NCBI GenBank assembly: GCA_048265185.1
Contig: JBLXBZ010000008.1
Coordinates: 1 to 64,000 of the forward strand
Reading direction: 5' to 3'
Length of the DNA stretch: 64,000 nt
Source of the DNA: JBLXBZ01 sp048265185
GTDB taxonomy: Bacteria; Pseudomonadota; Alphaproteobacteria; Rhizobiales; Stappiaceae
Every line of letters begins with the position of its first letter. Position 1 is the first letter of the stretch. Below, one piece after another: positions 53,090-61,834 of the stretch. The translations under genes and the position numbers were made by a program. The notes under the pieces are model-generated. The model was not told the origin of the DNA, did no database searches, and saw only the letters and a list, made by a program, of their open reading frames with translations.

Positions 53090-53793
53090 CACCTGAGAAT
53101 GTCCATCCGAGCGGGTTTGTTCCTGTTGGACTTGTCTGGTGAAAGCGGCGAAGTGAATTAATGCCGTGGATGCCTCTAGCGCTTTGGTTTCTACGAAACC
53201 ATTTTGGCGCATTAGGCGTCGCCGGGTGTAGGCGTCCACCGCATCAGTTTAAATTCTTGGTATGATAACTTCCACAATCAACATCAAACTATTCACGAAG
53301 CTCCAATTCGCGGATGGCTCCTTGAATAGTTTTGGCGTTGCCGCCGCGCTCGCTATCAAGATTCAACAGCCTTTCCGATAGGGTTTGACTTTATGGAAGG
53401 GCGGGCGCTTAGATCTGAGCGCCTCCATCATCAAAATTTTGCTGTACGGGGCTTGTACGAAAAATTGGTGTAAGAGCCCGCAAAGAGCATGCAAAAATCT
53501 GAATTAGAGATTTCTGATTAAATTGATGTATCTCTTGCGTGTTGATTTATTTATATAAATGGTTCGCAACGCCGAGGGATAATGATAATTTTGTCTACTC
53601 CATAGCCCTTTTACCCCTCTAAAATAAGGCATAGGGCGACGACAGAGCTGGTTGACAGCACCAGACGTCCACCGCCTCCATTTCGGTCTTGCACACAGGT
53701 GTTGCGAGCTCCCAAAGATTGCCCGTCTGCTTCGACGTCATTGGCGTCAATGGGAATGTATCGCTGACGCGCGCGACTGAATGAAAGATGCTC
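53090..53793. other. Gene-poor region with possible gene remnants
   Basis: No intact gene is visible in these 704 bases. Short protein-like stretches exist, for example on the minus strand at 53239-53100 (starts DAYTRRRLMRQNGF) and on the plus strand near 53390-53470 (EGRALRSERLHHQNF), but none has a start, length or match I can name. The segment is AT-rich from about 53460 to 53640. It may be a decayed insertion. Confidence 0.4.
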
Positions 53794-54687
53794 TTATCTC
53801 TCGCGCAGCAGCGATGCGATAATCGTCGCAATGTGTCGGAGCGCTGTGTCCGTGGCCTGGCGGCGATGCCAAGCAAGATGGAGGGAAAAATCAGCGATCG
53901 GGATTGGCGGTGGGAAAGAGACTAGTTTGTCTTCGGTGAGCACAATGCGTGAAGGCAGCATCGCGATCATGTCAGAGCCGTGAAGGAGCGGCGGGACAAT
54001 CTGGAAATTGGGCACGACGAGGCCGACACGGCGGGAGAGCCGTCGACCGGCGAGTTCTGCGTCGAGCGGGGTTCGCGTATCGCCACGGCCGGAAACAAGG
54101 ATGTGCGGATAGCGCAGCCAGGTATCTAGGTCGAAGTTGTCGGCTGCAGGATGGCCCTCGCGCATGGCGACCACATAGTGCTCAACGAGCAGTTCTTCCC
54201 GGTGAAGTTCATCCTCCGCTGGCGGAAAAACGGAAATGGCCAGGTCGACCGTTCCTTTCACCAATTGAATACGGGCAGCATCAGCGCCATGCCATGGCTG
54301 GATAATAATATCGACGCCCGGCGCGGATTGCTGAAGCGCCCGCTGCATAGGCGCGATGACGAGAAGCGCCGGATAATCCGCCATGGTGATTCGAATGGTC
54401 TGGCGTATCTCGTTGAGCGGTACGTCCGGCGGATCGACCAGATCCACGACACCTGCCAGCAGCGATTTCAGAGGCGCCCGCAGAGCCTCGGCCTTTGGGG
54501 TCAAGCGCATGGTTCCGCGGCCTCGTTCCAGAAGCTCGTCGCGAAAGAGATGGCGGCAGCGTTGCAGCGCCGCCGAGGCTGCCGGTTGGGACAGGCCGAC
54601 CCGGTCAGCGGCGCGGCTGACATGGGCTTCGTCCAGAAGCGCGTCGAGAACGACGAGGAGGTTGAGGTCGAGCGATCTTAAATTCAT
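53794..54687 (-). CDS. LysR-type transcriptional regulator, NodD-like branch
   Basis: The 297-residue protein begins with RSLDLNLLVVLDALLDEAHVS (family start), followed by AADRVGLSQPAASAALQR, and has an effector domain with DYPALLVIAPM and GRGDTRTPLD, features of the NodD/LinR-like branch. It diverges from the flavin reductase-like gene at 54778 with 90 bases between them, where an inverted repeat lies. It probably controls that gene and itself in response to an aromatic or quinone-like compound; the effector is not known. Confidence 0.92.
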   Translation of the reverse strand: MNLRSLDLNLLVVLDALLDEAHVSRAADRVGLSQPAASAALQRCRHLFRDELLERGRGTMRLTPKAEALRAPLKSLLAGVVDLVDPPDVPLNEIRQTIRITMADYPALLVIAPMQRALQQSAPGVDIIIQPWHGADAARIQLVKGTVDLAISVFPPAEDELHREELLVEHYVVAMREGHPAADNFDLDTWLRYPHILVSGRGDTRTPLDAELAGRRLSRRVGLVVPNFQIVPPLLHGSDMIAMLPSRIVLTEDKLVSFPPPIPIADFSLHLAWHRRQATDTALRHIATIIASLLRER

Positions 54688-54693
54688 GAAACA

Positions 54694-54716
54694 GATAATA
54701 CGTTAGATTAGTTATC
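54694..54716. promoter_or_regulatory. Inverted repeat in the LysR/oxidoreductase promoter
   Basis: GATAA (54694-54698) and TTATC (54712-54716) form an inverted repeat with a 13-base spacer, in the size range of LysR-type operators. It lies immediately upstream of the LysR start and about 60 bases before the divergent oxidoreductase. Confidence 0.5.
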
Positions 54717-54777
54717 GATTGGAGTGATTATTGCATTGATCGTATGGTCTCGCAATCTTGAATTTGCGGAGACGATC

Positions 54778-55341
54778 ATGACTAAAACCCTCATCCTTCT
54801 GTTTCATCCCGACCTTTCGCGGTCGAACGCCAATGCGGCGTTGGCCGCGGCGGCGGCAAGGCTGTCGGACGTCGAAGTCGTGGATATGCAATTTGCCTAT
54901 CCTGATGGTATCGAGATGTCTCGCGACGGTGAAAGCGAGGCGGCGCGTCTGCTCTCCGCCGGGCGCATCGTGTTGCAGTTCCCCCTGCAATGGTATTCGA
55001 CCCCGCCCTTGCTGAAAGCATGGCAGGACGCCGTTCTTACGCGCATGTTTTATATCAATTATGAAGCGGAAGGCCGTGTGCTGGAAGGAACTGAACTCAT
55101 GGTGGCGGCGACCGCCGGCAATGCGCCGGAAGCCTATCGTCCAGGTGGAAGCAATATGTTTGAGGTCGAGGCATTGCTGGCGCCGCTTCGCGCGACGGCC
55201 AACCGCTGCGGGCTCAAATGGACGCCCCCCTTCATCATTTATGAAGCCCACAAGCTGCCGCCCGAGGCGCTCAAGTCTGCGGCGGCGCGCTATGCCGATC
55301 GGCTGGCGACGTGGATTGCGTCAACCACACACGCAAAGTAA
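54778..55341 (+). CDS. NAD(P)H-dependent quinone reductase-like flavoprotein
   Basis: The 187-residue protein is of the flavodoxin-like NAD(P)H:quinone oxidoreductase group (KefF/MdaB-like). It opens TKTLILLFHPDLSRSNAN and has QFPLQWYSTPPLLKAWQD (FMN-binding and dimer region) and a later Gly-rich TAGNAPEAYRPGG. The ATG at 54778 has GGAGA five bases upstream. It would reduce quinones or similar compounds with two electrons. It is divergent from its likely LysR regulator and is followed by a small membrane protein gene. Confidence 0.9.
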   Translation: MTKTLILLFHPDLSRSNANAALAAAAARLSDVEVVDMQFAYPDGIEMSRDGESEAARLLSAGRIVLQFPLQWYSTPPLLKAWQDAVLTRMFYINYEAEGRVLEGTELMVAATAGNAPEAYRPGGSNMFEVEALLAPLRATANRCGLKWTPPFIIYEAHKLPPEALKSAAARYADRLATWIASTTHAK

Positions 55342-55353
55342 GGGGGCCTGATC

Positions 55354-55758
55354 ATGACGACCAAGATGCATGACACTTTCGTCGATCTCGAATGCGGCGC
55401 GCCCGGCTGGTTTACCTGGTCGGCAAGACTTCTGCCTATTGGACTTCTCACTCAGTTCCTCAGCGCTGGCTCAGCTCTTTTCCGGAACGGCGAGTTTTGG
55501 GAAATGCATGCGGCGGTCGGTGGCGTTCTTGCGATCCCGGTCCTTGCGCTTGTTGGCGGCAGCCTTTCTGTTTCCCGGCTCCGAGGCTTTGGTTGGTGGG
55601 CTGGCCTCGTTTTTCTGCTCTATCTGGTCCAAGTGCTGCTGGCGGCGGGCTCGGAGCCATTGCCGCTCTCATTCCATCCGTTCAATGGGGCTCTGCTCTT
55701 AACGGCAAGCCTGGCGCTGCTGGCCAAGGTCGAGCGAGCGCGACGCCCACGAGATTAG
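55354..55758 (+). CDS. Small integral membrane protein
   Basis: The 134-residue protein has about four hydrophobic helices (LLPIGLLTQFLSAGSALF, AVGGVLAIPVLALVG, WWAGLVFLLYLVQVLLAAG, NGALLLTASLALLAK). The conserved-looking histidines HAAVGG and FHPFNG recall small haem- or redox-linked membrane proteins of the DUF6220 kind, but I cannot name the family firmly. AGGGGG lies eight bases before the ATG, 12 bases after the reductase, so the two form an operon. The 3' end overlaps the convergent azlC remnant by about 75 bases. Confidence 0.8.
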   Translation: MTTKMHDTFVDLECGAPGWFTWSARLLPIGLLTQFLSAGSALFRNGEFWEMHAAVGGVLAIPVLALVGGSLSVSRLRGFGWWAGLVFLLYLVQVLLAAGSEPLPLSFHPFNGALLLTASLALLAKVERARRPRD

Positions 55759-56338
55759 CGATCAACCAATTGATGTAGGCGGTCACATTGAGACCGAGGA
55801 GCCAGAAAAATGGAAGATTTCCATGTTCTTTTGCATGTTGCGCGGCGACACCGAAGGTCTCATCCGTCAATAATGCTCCGCCAATGAATTTCCACGCGAT
55901 ATTCTGCCCTCGGAAGTAGGGTGATAGCGCCGAACCCATCAAGAGATAGCGAATGTTGACCAGAAGAACAGCAAAGACGATCGCGATAGGCGCAGCGCCA
56001 GCGGCAGCCATCCCGTAGAACAGAAATTGCGCCAAACCGGCATAGAGCAGCCCAGCCAACACCCCGACTTCCAGTAGAGAATAGCCGGAGAGGGTCCCGA
56101 TGCTACCGGCGCCGATGTCATGCTTTGCCGCCTTAAACGCGAGGCCGACGCCGAAATTACCACCGCTTTTCTCAATGATCCGCCGCCGCTCGCCCGGCTT
56201 CAATTCACCGTCGGCGATGGCCTTTCGAATGATGTGTCTTGCTGTCCGCGCATTATGGCTTCCGGCTGGATTGACATGCTCCAACTTGACCCTCAGGTTG
56301 GTGCGAGGCGAGATCGTTGGCGTGCGAGAGCCGATCAT
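55682..56338 (-). pseudogene. Chimeric remnant: PLP-enzyme fragment joined to an AzlC fragment
   Basis: The frame of 218 residues joins two unrelated gene pieces. Residues about 10-75 match the start of a cysteine synthase-like PLP enzyme (KLEHVNPAGSHNARTARHII, IIEKSGGNFGVGLAFKAAK). The lysine that would bind PLP in the GSxK motif is asparagine. Residues about 80-205 match the central part of AzlC, a branched-chain amino-acid exporter subunit (LAGLLYAGLAQFLFYGMAAA, VLLVNIRYLLMGSAL), but lack its N- and C-termini. A stop codon sits directly before the ATG. It looks like debris from a deletion or rearrangement and is probably not functional. Confidence 0.8.
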
Positions 56339-56521
56339 TCAGCGGCCTTTCAACGACATCTACAGGTGGCTTCGGCGCTCCGGCGCTGTGATCTACATGA
56401 AAAAATGGTTTAACGGGGGCGGGGACGCTTGAGGGCGAGGGCAATGGGGAGAGGGTGAGGAAACGACCAAGAAAGAAAAAGGTGATCCCGGCAGCTTACA
56501 TCCGCAGGCTGCCGGTCCGCA

Positions 56522-57997
56522 TCACGAAAGACCGGTCTGGATCATGAGCTGCTGCATGGTTTTGCGGTACCGGCTGGCAATTCGCTCCCGCTCACTATGC
56601 TGACCGCCTGAAACGCGCTGAACGCCGCGCACCCACACGCTGTCGAGGCGAATATCCTGACCGAAAATCCATCCATCCAGCATGTGGTCTTTTGCAAGCC
56701 AAGGAGCTTTTGCGGTGTCCATGGTGACAAATGTCGCCGCTGCTCCCACCTCAAGGCCGGTGGAGACAGCCAGCGCCGATTGCCCGCCCTGGTGACAAGC
56801 ATCAAAAAGTATTCGCCCGGTGGACTGTCCCTGAAAGGAGACAACACTGCGTTGCTGGCGGCTCAAGCGCTGGGAATATTCAAGCTGTCTTAATTCTGCG
56901 GCAACGCTAATGGAGATGTTGGAATCTGTGCCGATCCCAAATTTGCCTCCTTTGCGCAGAAGCTGGTCGACGGGGAAAATTCCATCCCCGAGGTTTCCCT
57001 CAGTTACCGGGCACAGGCCCACGGCGGCGCCGGTTTTCACAATGGCGTCAAGTTCATGGGGCGTGAGGTGAGTGGAATGAATAAGGCACCAGCGCTGATC
57101 AACGGGTGCATGGGACAGAAGCCATTCAAGGGGCCTTTGTCCGCACCAGTTTAGACAGTCATCCACTTCTTTTTGTTGCTCCGCCACATGTATATGGATC
57201 TGCGTATCGCCGGCCATTGCGATAATGGAGGAGAGTTCCCCGGCGGTGACGGCGCGCAAACTGTGGGGGGCGAGGCCGACGCTCATGCCATCGAGATTGG
57301 CGGCAAGGGCTTTGCCGTGTTCGAAAATGGCGGCAAAGTCGTCAAGATCATTGATGAAACGTCGCTGGCCTTCTGTTGGCTCTTCCCCACCGAAATTGGA
57401 ATGGGCGTAAAAGGAGGGGAGCAAAGAAAGCTCAATGCCCGCATCCGTCGCCGCGCCAGCGATGCGCTCGCACATTTCGCCTATATTTGCATAGGGCCCG
57501 CCATCCTTGTCATGGTGCAAATAGTGGAACTCCCCCACCCGGCAAAATCCACCTTCAAGCATTTCCATATAAAGCTGGGCGGCAATGGCCTCCATTTGCT
57601 CCGGACTGATGGCCAGCGCAAAACGATACATCACATCACGCCATGTCCAGAAGGTGTCGACTGCATGGCCGCGCATTTCTGAAAGTCCTGACATGGCGCG
57701 CTGGAAAGCATGGCTGTGGTGAGAACTCATTCCGGGAATAAGATGATCAACGGGCAGATCATCTCTGGCTATGGGCGCGTTGACTTCTATGGCTGTGATC
57801 AGGCCATGTTCAATGGTGAAGCGCACGTCGTCAGCCCATCCATTGGACAAGAGCGCCGCGCGGGCATGGACGCTATTCGATGGCATTGCGATAATCCGTT
57901 CTGATAACCGGCGAGTGTGCGCTGGCCGCAGCTGGGAAGAGAGTTGCGGTTTGCGGTGGGCGTTTGAAAAATCAAGGTGGCCGTTGAATCGCTTCAC
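56522..57997 (-). CDS. hutF: Formimidoylglutamate deiminase
   Basis: HutF is an amidohydrolase that converts N-formimidoyl-L-glutamate to N-formylglutamate in the five-step histidine degradation route. The family motif appears as IPGMSSHHSHAFQRAMSGL, followed by HIHVAEQ, the HSTHLT region and the metal aspartate in GIGTDSNISI. The 491-residue frame overlaps the ABC ATPase stop by four bases. The family usually begins near PSNSVHARAALL (ATG at 57886, 454 residues), so the first 37 residues may not be made. No hutH, hutU, hutI or hutG is in the window, so it may act on imported formimidoylglutamate. Confidence 0.92.
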   Translation of the reverse strand: MKRFNGHLDFSNAHRKPQLSSQLRPAHTRRLSERIIAMPSNSVHARAALLSNGWADDVRFTIEHGLITAIEVNAPIARDDLPVDHLIPGMSSHHSHAFQRAMSGLSEMRGHAVDTFWTWRDVMYRFALAISPEQMEAIAAQLYMEMLEGGFCRVGEFHYLHHDKDGGPYANIGEMCERIAGAATDAGIELSLLPSFYAHSNFGGEEPTEGQRRFINDLDDFAAIFEHGKALAANLDGMSVGLAPHSLRAVTAGELSSIIAMAGDTQIHIHVAEQQKEVDDCLNWCGQRPLEWLLSHAPVDQRWCLIHSTHLTPHELDAIVKTGAAVGLCPVTEGNLGDGIFPVDQLLRKGGKFGIGTDSNISISVAAELRQLEYSQRLSRQQRSVVSFQGQSTGRILFDACHQGGQSALAVSTGLEVGAAATFVTMDTAKAPWLAKDHMLDGWIFGQDIRLDSVWVRGVQRVSGGQHSERERIASRYRKTMQQLMIQTGLS

Positions 57998-58809
57998 GAA
58001 CCGCCGGGCGACAAGATCGACTGCAAGAAACTCTGAGTTCGCTCGTGTTTGGGATTTGAGAAAATATCCTCAGGCTTGCCCTGTTCAATAACCGTGCCAT
58101 CCATCACGAGAACTTCATCAGCGACATCGCGGGCGAAACTCATTTCATGGGTGACCACAATCATGGTCATTCCTTCTTTGGCCAGCGCTTTCATCACTTG
58201 CAGCACTTCGCCCACCAATTCCGGATCCAACGCTGATGTGGGCTCGTCAAATAGCATGACGCGCGGCTCCATGGCCAGCGCTCTGGCTATGGCGACCCGC
58301 TGCTTTTGCCCCCCCGACAACATGGCCGGATAGGCGTCGGCTTTTTCTGAAAGGCCAACTTTCTGCAGCAGCTTATGGGCGATGTCCTCCGATTCACTTT
58401 TGCTTTTTCCGCGGATTTTCCGCGGGCCGACGGAAACATTGTCCAACACAGACAGATGGGGGAAGAGGTTGAAGGACTGAAACACCATTCCAACCTGCAT
58501 ACGCAATTGGTTCAGCTCATTTTCCGGCAGAAGAACGCCGTCGGCGACAATGTCTTTATCGCAGATCGTGATTGAGCCTTCCTGAGGGATTTCCAAACAA
58601 TTGCAGCACCTCAAAAGCGTGCTTTTTCCCGAGCCTGACGGGCCGATGATCACAACCACTTGGGAGGGCATAACCTTCAATGAAATATCATGCAGCACGC
58701 GGTTGTCGCCGAATTTCTTACCCAAATCGCGGATTTCCACGATAGGGCGCTCATTGGCGGATTTTTCGCTGGCGCGTTGATTAGAAGCGTTTGTTTGTAA
58801 AGGGGTCAT
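57994..58809 (-). CDS. Polar amino-acid ABC transporter ATP-binding protein
   Basis: The 271-residue ATPase has Walker A GPSGSGKST, Q loop MVFQSFNLFPHL, signature LSGGQKQRVAIARAL, Walker B VMLFDEPTSALDPE and switch VTHEMSFA, all typical of the GlnQ/HisP group. About 25 polar residues precede the core. The gene overlaps the permease by four bases upstream and hutF by four bases downstream, so transporter and enzyme are one translationally coupled unit. Confidence 0.95.
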   Translation of the reverse strand: MTPLQTNASNQRASEKSANERPIVEIRDLGKKFGDNRVLHDISLKVMPSQVVVIIGPSGSGKSTLLRCCNCLEIPQEGSITICDKDIVADGVLLPENELNQLRMQVGMVFQSFNLFPHLSVLDNVSVGPRKIRGKSKSESEDIAHKLLQKVGLSEKADAYPAMLSGGQKQRVAIARALAMEPRVMLFDEPTSALDPELVGEVLQVMKALAKEGMTMIVVTHEMSFARDVADEVLVMDGTVIEQGKPEDIFSNPKHERTQSFLQSILSPGGS

Positions 58810-59474
58810 TGCACCATACCTCCCACGCGCAGTCTTTTCTCAATAAAGCGCAGGATCTGTCCCGCCGTTGTGGTCAAAACAAGATAGATCGCGGCAACCG
58901 CCAGATAGACCTCCAGCGAGCGATAAGAGGTGGAAATGATAACCTGTCCCTCATGCATGAGGTCGGAAATCGTTAGCAAGGAGACCAGCGCCGAATTTTT
59001 GATAAGCGCGATGAACTCATTGCCCAAAGGCGGGATCATGCGCAAGACGGCCTGGGGGATAATGATGATCCGCATGGCTTTTGCGTGGGACATGCCCATG
59101 GAGCGGGCCGCCTCCATCTGTCCAGTGTCGATGGACTGAATGGCCCCGCGTACAATTTCAGAAACATAAGATCCTGAGTAAAGCCCAAGACCGATCACGC
59201 CGCATAAGAAGGCGGGTAGCATGATGTTGAATTGGGGCAGGCCGAAAAACAGCAGGAAAAGCTGCACCAGCAAGGGCGTTCCCCGAAAGAAAAGAAGATA
59301 GCCTGAGGCGAGTGTATAGGCGATGCGGTTGCGGGGATTGAGGCGCGCAACGCCGATTGCAAGACCGACAATGCAACTCAAAACCAGCGAAGCTATTGTA
59401 ATCTCAATCGTTACAGCCGCGCCGTGCAACAAGCTGTCCATTCCCTGCCAGACAGGCGAGAAATCCAGATCCAT
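58806..59474 (-). CDS. Polar amino-acid ABC transporter permease
   Basis: The 222-residue permease of the HisM/GlnP family has about five membrane helices and the ATPase-facing loop MEAARSMGMSHAKAMRIIIIP. The conserved FFRGTPLLVQLFLLFFGLP is present. It overlaps the ATPase gene by four bases. Only one permease gene is present, so the pore is probably a homodimer. Confidence 0.95.
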   Translation of the reverse strand: MDLDFSPVWQGMDSLLHGAAVTIEITIASLVLSCIVGLAIGVARLNPRNRIAYTLASGYLLFFRGTPLLVQLFLLFFGLPQFNIMLPAFLCGVIGLGLYSGSYVSEIVRGAIQSIDTGQMEAARSMGMSHAKAMRIIIIPQAVLRMIPPLGNEFIALIKNSALVSLLTISDLMHEGQVIISTSYRSLEVYLAVAAIYLVLTTTAGQILRFIEKRLRVGGMVQ

Positions 59475-59500
59475 CGGGAAACTCCTTTTGGGCTTTGCCC

Positions 59501-60241
59501 TTACTTAACGTTTCCGAACCATTTGGTGACCAGCGCGTCATAAGTGCCGTCGGCTTTCAGCGCGTCGATGGCCTTGTTGAGATCAGCTGTCAATTCTGGC
59601 AAGTCCTTGCGCACAGCCATTCCATATTCTTCAACGGTGACCTGCTCTGGGATGACCTGAACATTCTCATTGGTTTTTGCATAAACAATAGCCGCAGGCT
59701 TTCCGGTGACGGTGGCGTCAACACGGTCAATGTCGAGAAGGTCAAACATCTGGGTGTTCTTCTCCACTTCAACCAAGACGGCTTCCGGATAGTTTGTCTT
59801 CAGGAAGTCCACGGATTTTGTGCCCACTTGAACCGAGACTTTTTTGCCGGAAAGGTCTTCTGGACTTTTGATGTCCTTATTGTCGGCCTTGGTGAGGATC
59901 ACCAGCCCGCCGGGGTAATAAGTATTGGTGAAATCGACGACTTTCTTGCGCGCGTCCGTAATGTAAATGGCGGAAACGGCCATATCAAAGCGCTTGGCGA
60001 CGAGACCGGGAATGAGGCCTTTGAAGTCGATCTGGGTCCATTTGACTGTATCGCCCATCTGCTTCGCCAGCGCCTCGACCAGCTCAATATCAAAGCCGGT
60101 CATTTTACCGTCTTCCATATATTCAAAGGGCACGAAGGTTGCGTCTGTGGCGACGGAAAGAGTGCGATCCTTGGCGTGGGCAGCGCCGGAGAGGAGGAGG
60201 CCCATTGTCATTGCAAGAGCAATTTTCTTTATATTTTTCAT
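59501..60241 (-). CDS. Polar amino-acid ABC transporter substrate-binding protein
   Basis: The 246-residue protein has a signal peptide (IALAMTMGLLLSGAAHA) and the type 3 extracellular binding fold: VATDATFVPFEYMEDGKMTGF, DFKGLIPGLVAKRFDMAVSA, and the hinge near KKVSVQVGTKSVDFLK. It captures a polar amino acid or relative in the periplasm. Linkage to hutF suggests histidine, glutamate or formimidoylglutamate. Its ATG overlaps the stop of the IclR gene by one base (TAATG). Confidence 0.94.
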   Translation of the reverse strand: MKNIKKIALAMTMGLLLSGAAHAKDRTLSVATDATFVPFEYMEDGKMTGFDIELVEALAKQMGDTVKWTQIDFKGLIPGLVAKRFDMAVSAIYITDARKKVVDFTNTYYPGGLVILTKADNKDIKSPEDLSGKKVSVQVGTKSVDFLKTNYPEAVLVEVEKNTQMFDLLDIDRVDATVTGKPAAIVYAKTNENVQVIPEQVTVEEYGMAVRKDLPELTADLNKAIDALKADGTYDALVTKWFGNVK

Positions 60242-60987
60242 TAGTCTGTTCCCTTTTTCTGGTGGTTTTTTGTGTTGAGTTGCCCGGAAATTCTCTGCGC
60301 AGCGGCAACTGTTGCTGCGATAAAACTCTGCCTGCGCTCACCTACACGGATGACCGGCGACATCAGGCTGAGTGAAAATTCGAGTTGTCCGGCGCGCGAG
60401 AAAACCGGCGCGCTAACCCCCCAGACGCCAAAATCAACTTCACTTTCGCTCTCCGCATAGCCTTGATCTTGAATGCGGCTGATTTCGCTCAGGAGCTCTT
60501 GCTGCTCAGAAGCTGAAAAGCTGGACTTCAGCACGAAGCGTCTTTTGCTTTCGGACATGAAAGCGAGAAGCGATTTCGCCGAAGCTCCCGTTTTGAGGGG
60601 ATGTGCGCCGCCCTTTGAAAAGGAACAGCGCAGGGATAGCGGGCTGTCGATCATTTCAATGCAGGCGACATCCGTGCCCACAACTTGCATCAACCCGACG
60701 CTTTCATTGGTTTCATGGGCCAGAGCCTGCATGATCGGTAGGGCGAGGGAGCGGGAAATCTGTTCTGAGTTAAAGCTGCGGCCAATACGCCAGCACCCAA
60801 CCCCCGGCGCAAAGCCAGCGTCCCGGCCAAGATCAACAATCAGCTCATATTTCTTCAGCATCGCAATATGCCGATAGGCCGTAGACAGGGGAACGTTCAA
60901 TGCGGCGGCAATTTCATTGGCCGTAAGAGGCCGTTGCGCGTCGGTAATGACTAATAATGCATCGAGTGTACGTTCAACAGCTGACAT
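60241..60987 (-). CDS. IclR-type transcriptional regulator
   Basis: The 248-residue protein has an N-terminal winged helix (VERTLDALLVITDAQRPLTAN, then NVPLSTAYRHIAMLKKYELI) and the C-terminal IclR effector domain (MQALAHETNESVGLMQVVG, LSLMSPVIRVGERR). It is the first gene of the hut-type operon and is translationally coupled to the binding-protein gene, so it controls its own operon. A palindrome lies directly upstream. The likely effector is the imported compound or a histidine breakdown intermediate. Confidence 0.93.
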   Translation of the reverse strand: MSAVERTLDALLVITDAQRPLTANEIAAALNVPLSTAYRHIAMLKKYELIVDLGRDAGFAPGVGCWRIGRSFNSEQISRSLALPIMQALAHETNESVGLMQVVGTDVACIEMIDSPLSLRCSFSKGGAHPLKTGASAKSLLAFMSESKRRFVLKSSFSASEQQELLSEISRIQDQGYAESESEVDFGVWGVSAPVFSRAGQLEFSLSLMSPVIRVGERRQSFIAATVAAAQRISGQLNTKNHQKKGTD

Positions 60988-60993
60988 TTGTAA

Positions 60994-61010
60994 TTCTCAT
61001 TATTTGAGAA
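60994..61010. promoter_or_regulatory. Palindromic operator candidate for the IclR regulator
   Basis: TTCTCA-N5-TGAGAA (60994-61010) is a perfect 6-bp inverted repeat seven bases upstream of the IclR ATG, overlapping its ribosome-binding region. A second smaller dyad AGAAGTAGTTCT overlaps it. IclR-family operators are palindromes of about this size, so autoregulation is likely. Confidence 0.6.
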
Positions 61011-61297
61011 GTAGTTCTTATTAAATAATAATTGAACGTTTTTTAATCTCTGTCAACTTTATGAGCAAAATAAATTAAGGCAGCCCAGCGACAGCTGAGG
61101 AGCTCGCAGTGTCGCTGGAGGCAGCCGCTTGTGAAGTCTGTGTTAAGCGGAGACGGGGAGGGCGGCGCGCTGCTGGCGCGCCTACAGAAGACGCCGACGC
61201 GAAGGAGGCTGAGGCAGAATGAACGCAGTAGGGAGCAAGGAAGGGGGGCGAACGGAAAATGGACCTGTCGCGGTTTGACGTCGCCCCGAGTTCTCAT
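61011..61297. other. Non-coding stretch with a strong hairpin
   Basis: No gene is visible. After the AT-rich promoter of the IclR operon there is a 9-bp inverted repeat, CCAGCGACA (61085-61093) with TGTCGCTGG (61110-61118), around 16 bases. It lies past the tail of the IS3 remnant and could be part of an old insertion-sequence end or a terminator. Confidence 0.45.
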
Positions 61298-61372
61298 TTA
61301 CGCGGCCTTGATCGTTTTGAAGAAGGTTTCCACAGCGGCTTTGTCAAAGCAGTTTCCAGTTCCGCTCATTGA
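61298..61372 (-). mobile_element. Tail end of an IS3-family transposase (remnant)
   Basis: The minus strand encodes SMSGTGNCFDKAAVETFFK followed by TIKAA and a stop. This matches the conserved C-terminal block of the IS3-family OrfB (typically SMSRKGNCWDNAVAESFF). It is only about 24 codons, cut on its upstream side exactly where the unrelated frame at 61366-61752 ends. It marks a past transposition or deletion event. Confidence 0.8.
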
Positions 61373-61752
61373 GACGCAGAGGTCTGAACTGCGGGGTCGC
61401 CACCGTCAACGAACTCGATTTCAGCGCCAACCAACGTTATTGGACGGGAAGTCACAAAGACATCCTTGCCGAAAATCTTTGACAGTTCAGCGCGAGTGAT
61501 GGGCTGGAAGTAGCCAACGGACATCATCAGCGGCCCGGTACGATCCCATTTCAGTAGGATTGCGATCAGCATGTCGGCCATTGTCCAGGCCAATGGCTCG
61601 GCATCCGGACGAACAGTAAGAATCGCAGTGACGAGGTCCGCCACAACAAGAGGAGCAACGCGCTCCGACTGGAGCGCTGTATCCGTCAGATCGATCAGGC
61701 GCTTGAGGAAGCGGCGTAATTGCCGGCATCGGATGTTTAGTCGACGGTCCAT
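61366..61752 (-). CDS. Orphan hypothetical protein, possibly a fragment
   Basis: I do not recognise this 128-residue product. The N-terminal half is basic, then leucine-rich and helical (VAPLVVADLVTAILTVRPDA, LAWTMADMLIAILLKW); the rest looks like short strands (FGKDVFVTSRPITLVGAEIE). It ends at the junction with the IS3 remnant, whose reading frame begins within its last codons, so its natural C-terminus may be lost. There is no clear ribosome-binding site. It could be the end of a larger plasmid- or phage-type protein. Confidence 0.4.
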   Translation of the reverse strand: MDRRLNIRCRQLRRFLKRLIDLTDTALQSERVAPLVVADLVTAILTVRPDAEPLAWTMADMLIAILLKWDRTGPLMMSVGYFQPITRAELSKIFGKDVFVTSRPITLVGAEIEFVDGGDPAVQTSASQ

Positions 61753-61834
61753 TCGTATGCGAGACCTTGCAGGGAAATTCTACTGGTCCTTGCTTAGGGG
61801 CGCGTTGGGATCGGATCAGGTGACCCGTTAGGCG

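Noticed and set aside
59495..60244. Plus-strand frame of 249 codons opposite the amino-acid binding protein
   Set aside because: The minus strand shows a signal peptide and family motifs; the plus frame covers it almost exactly and has none.
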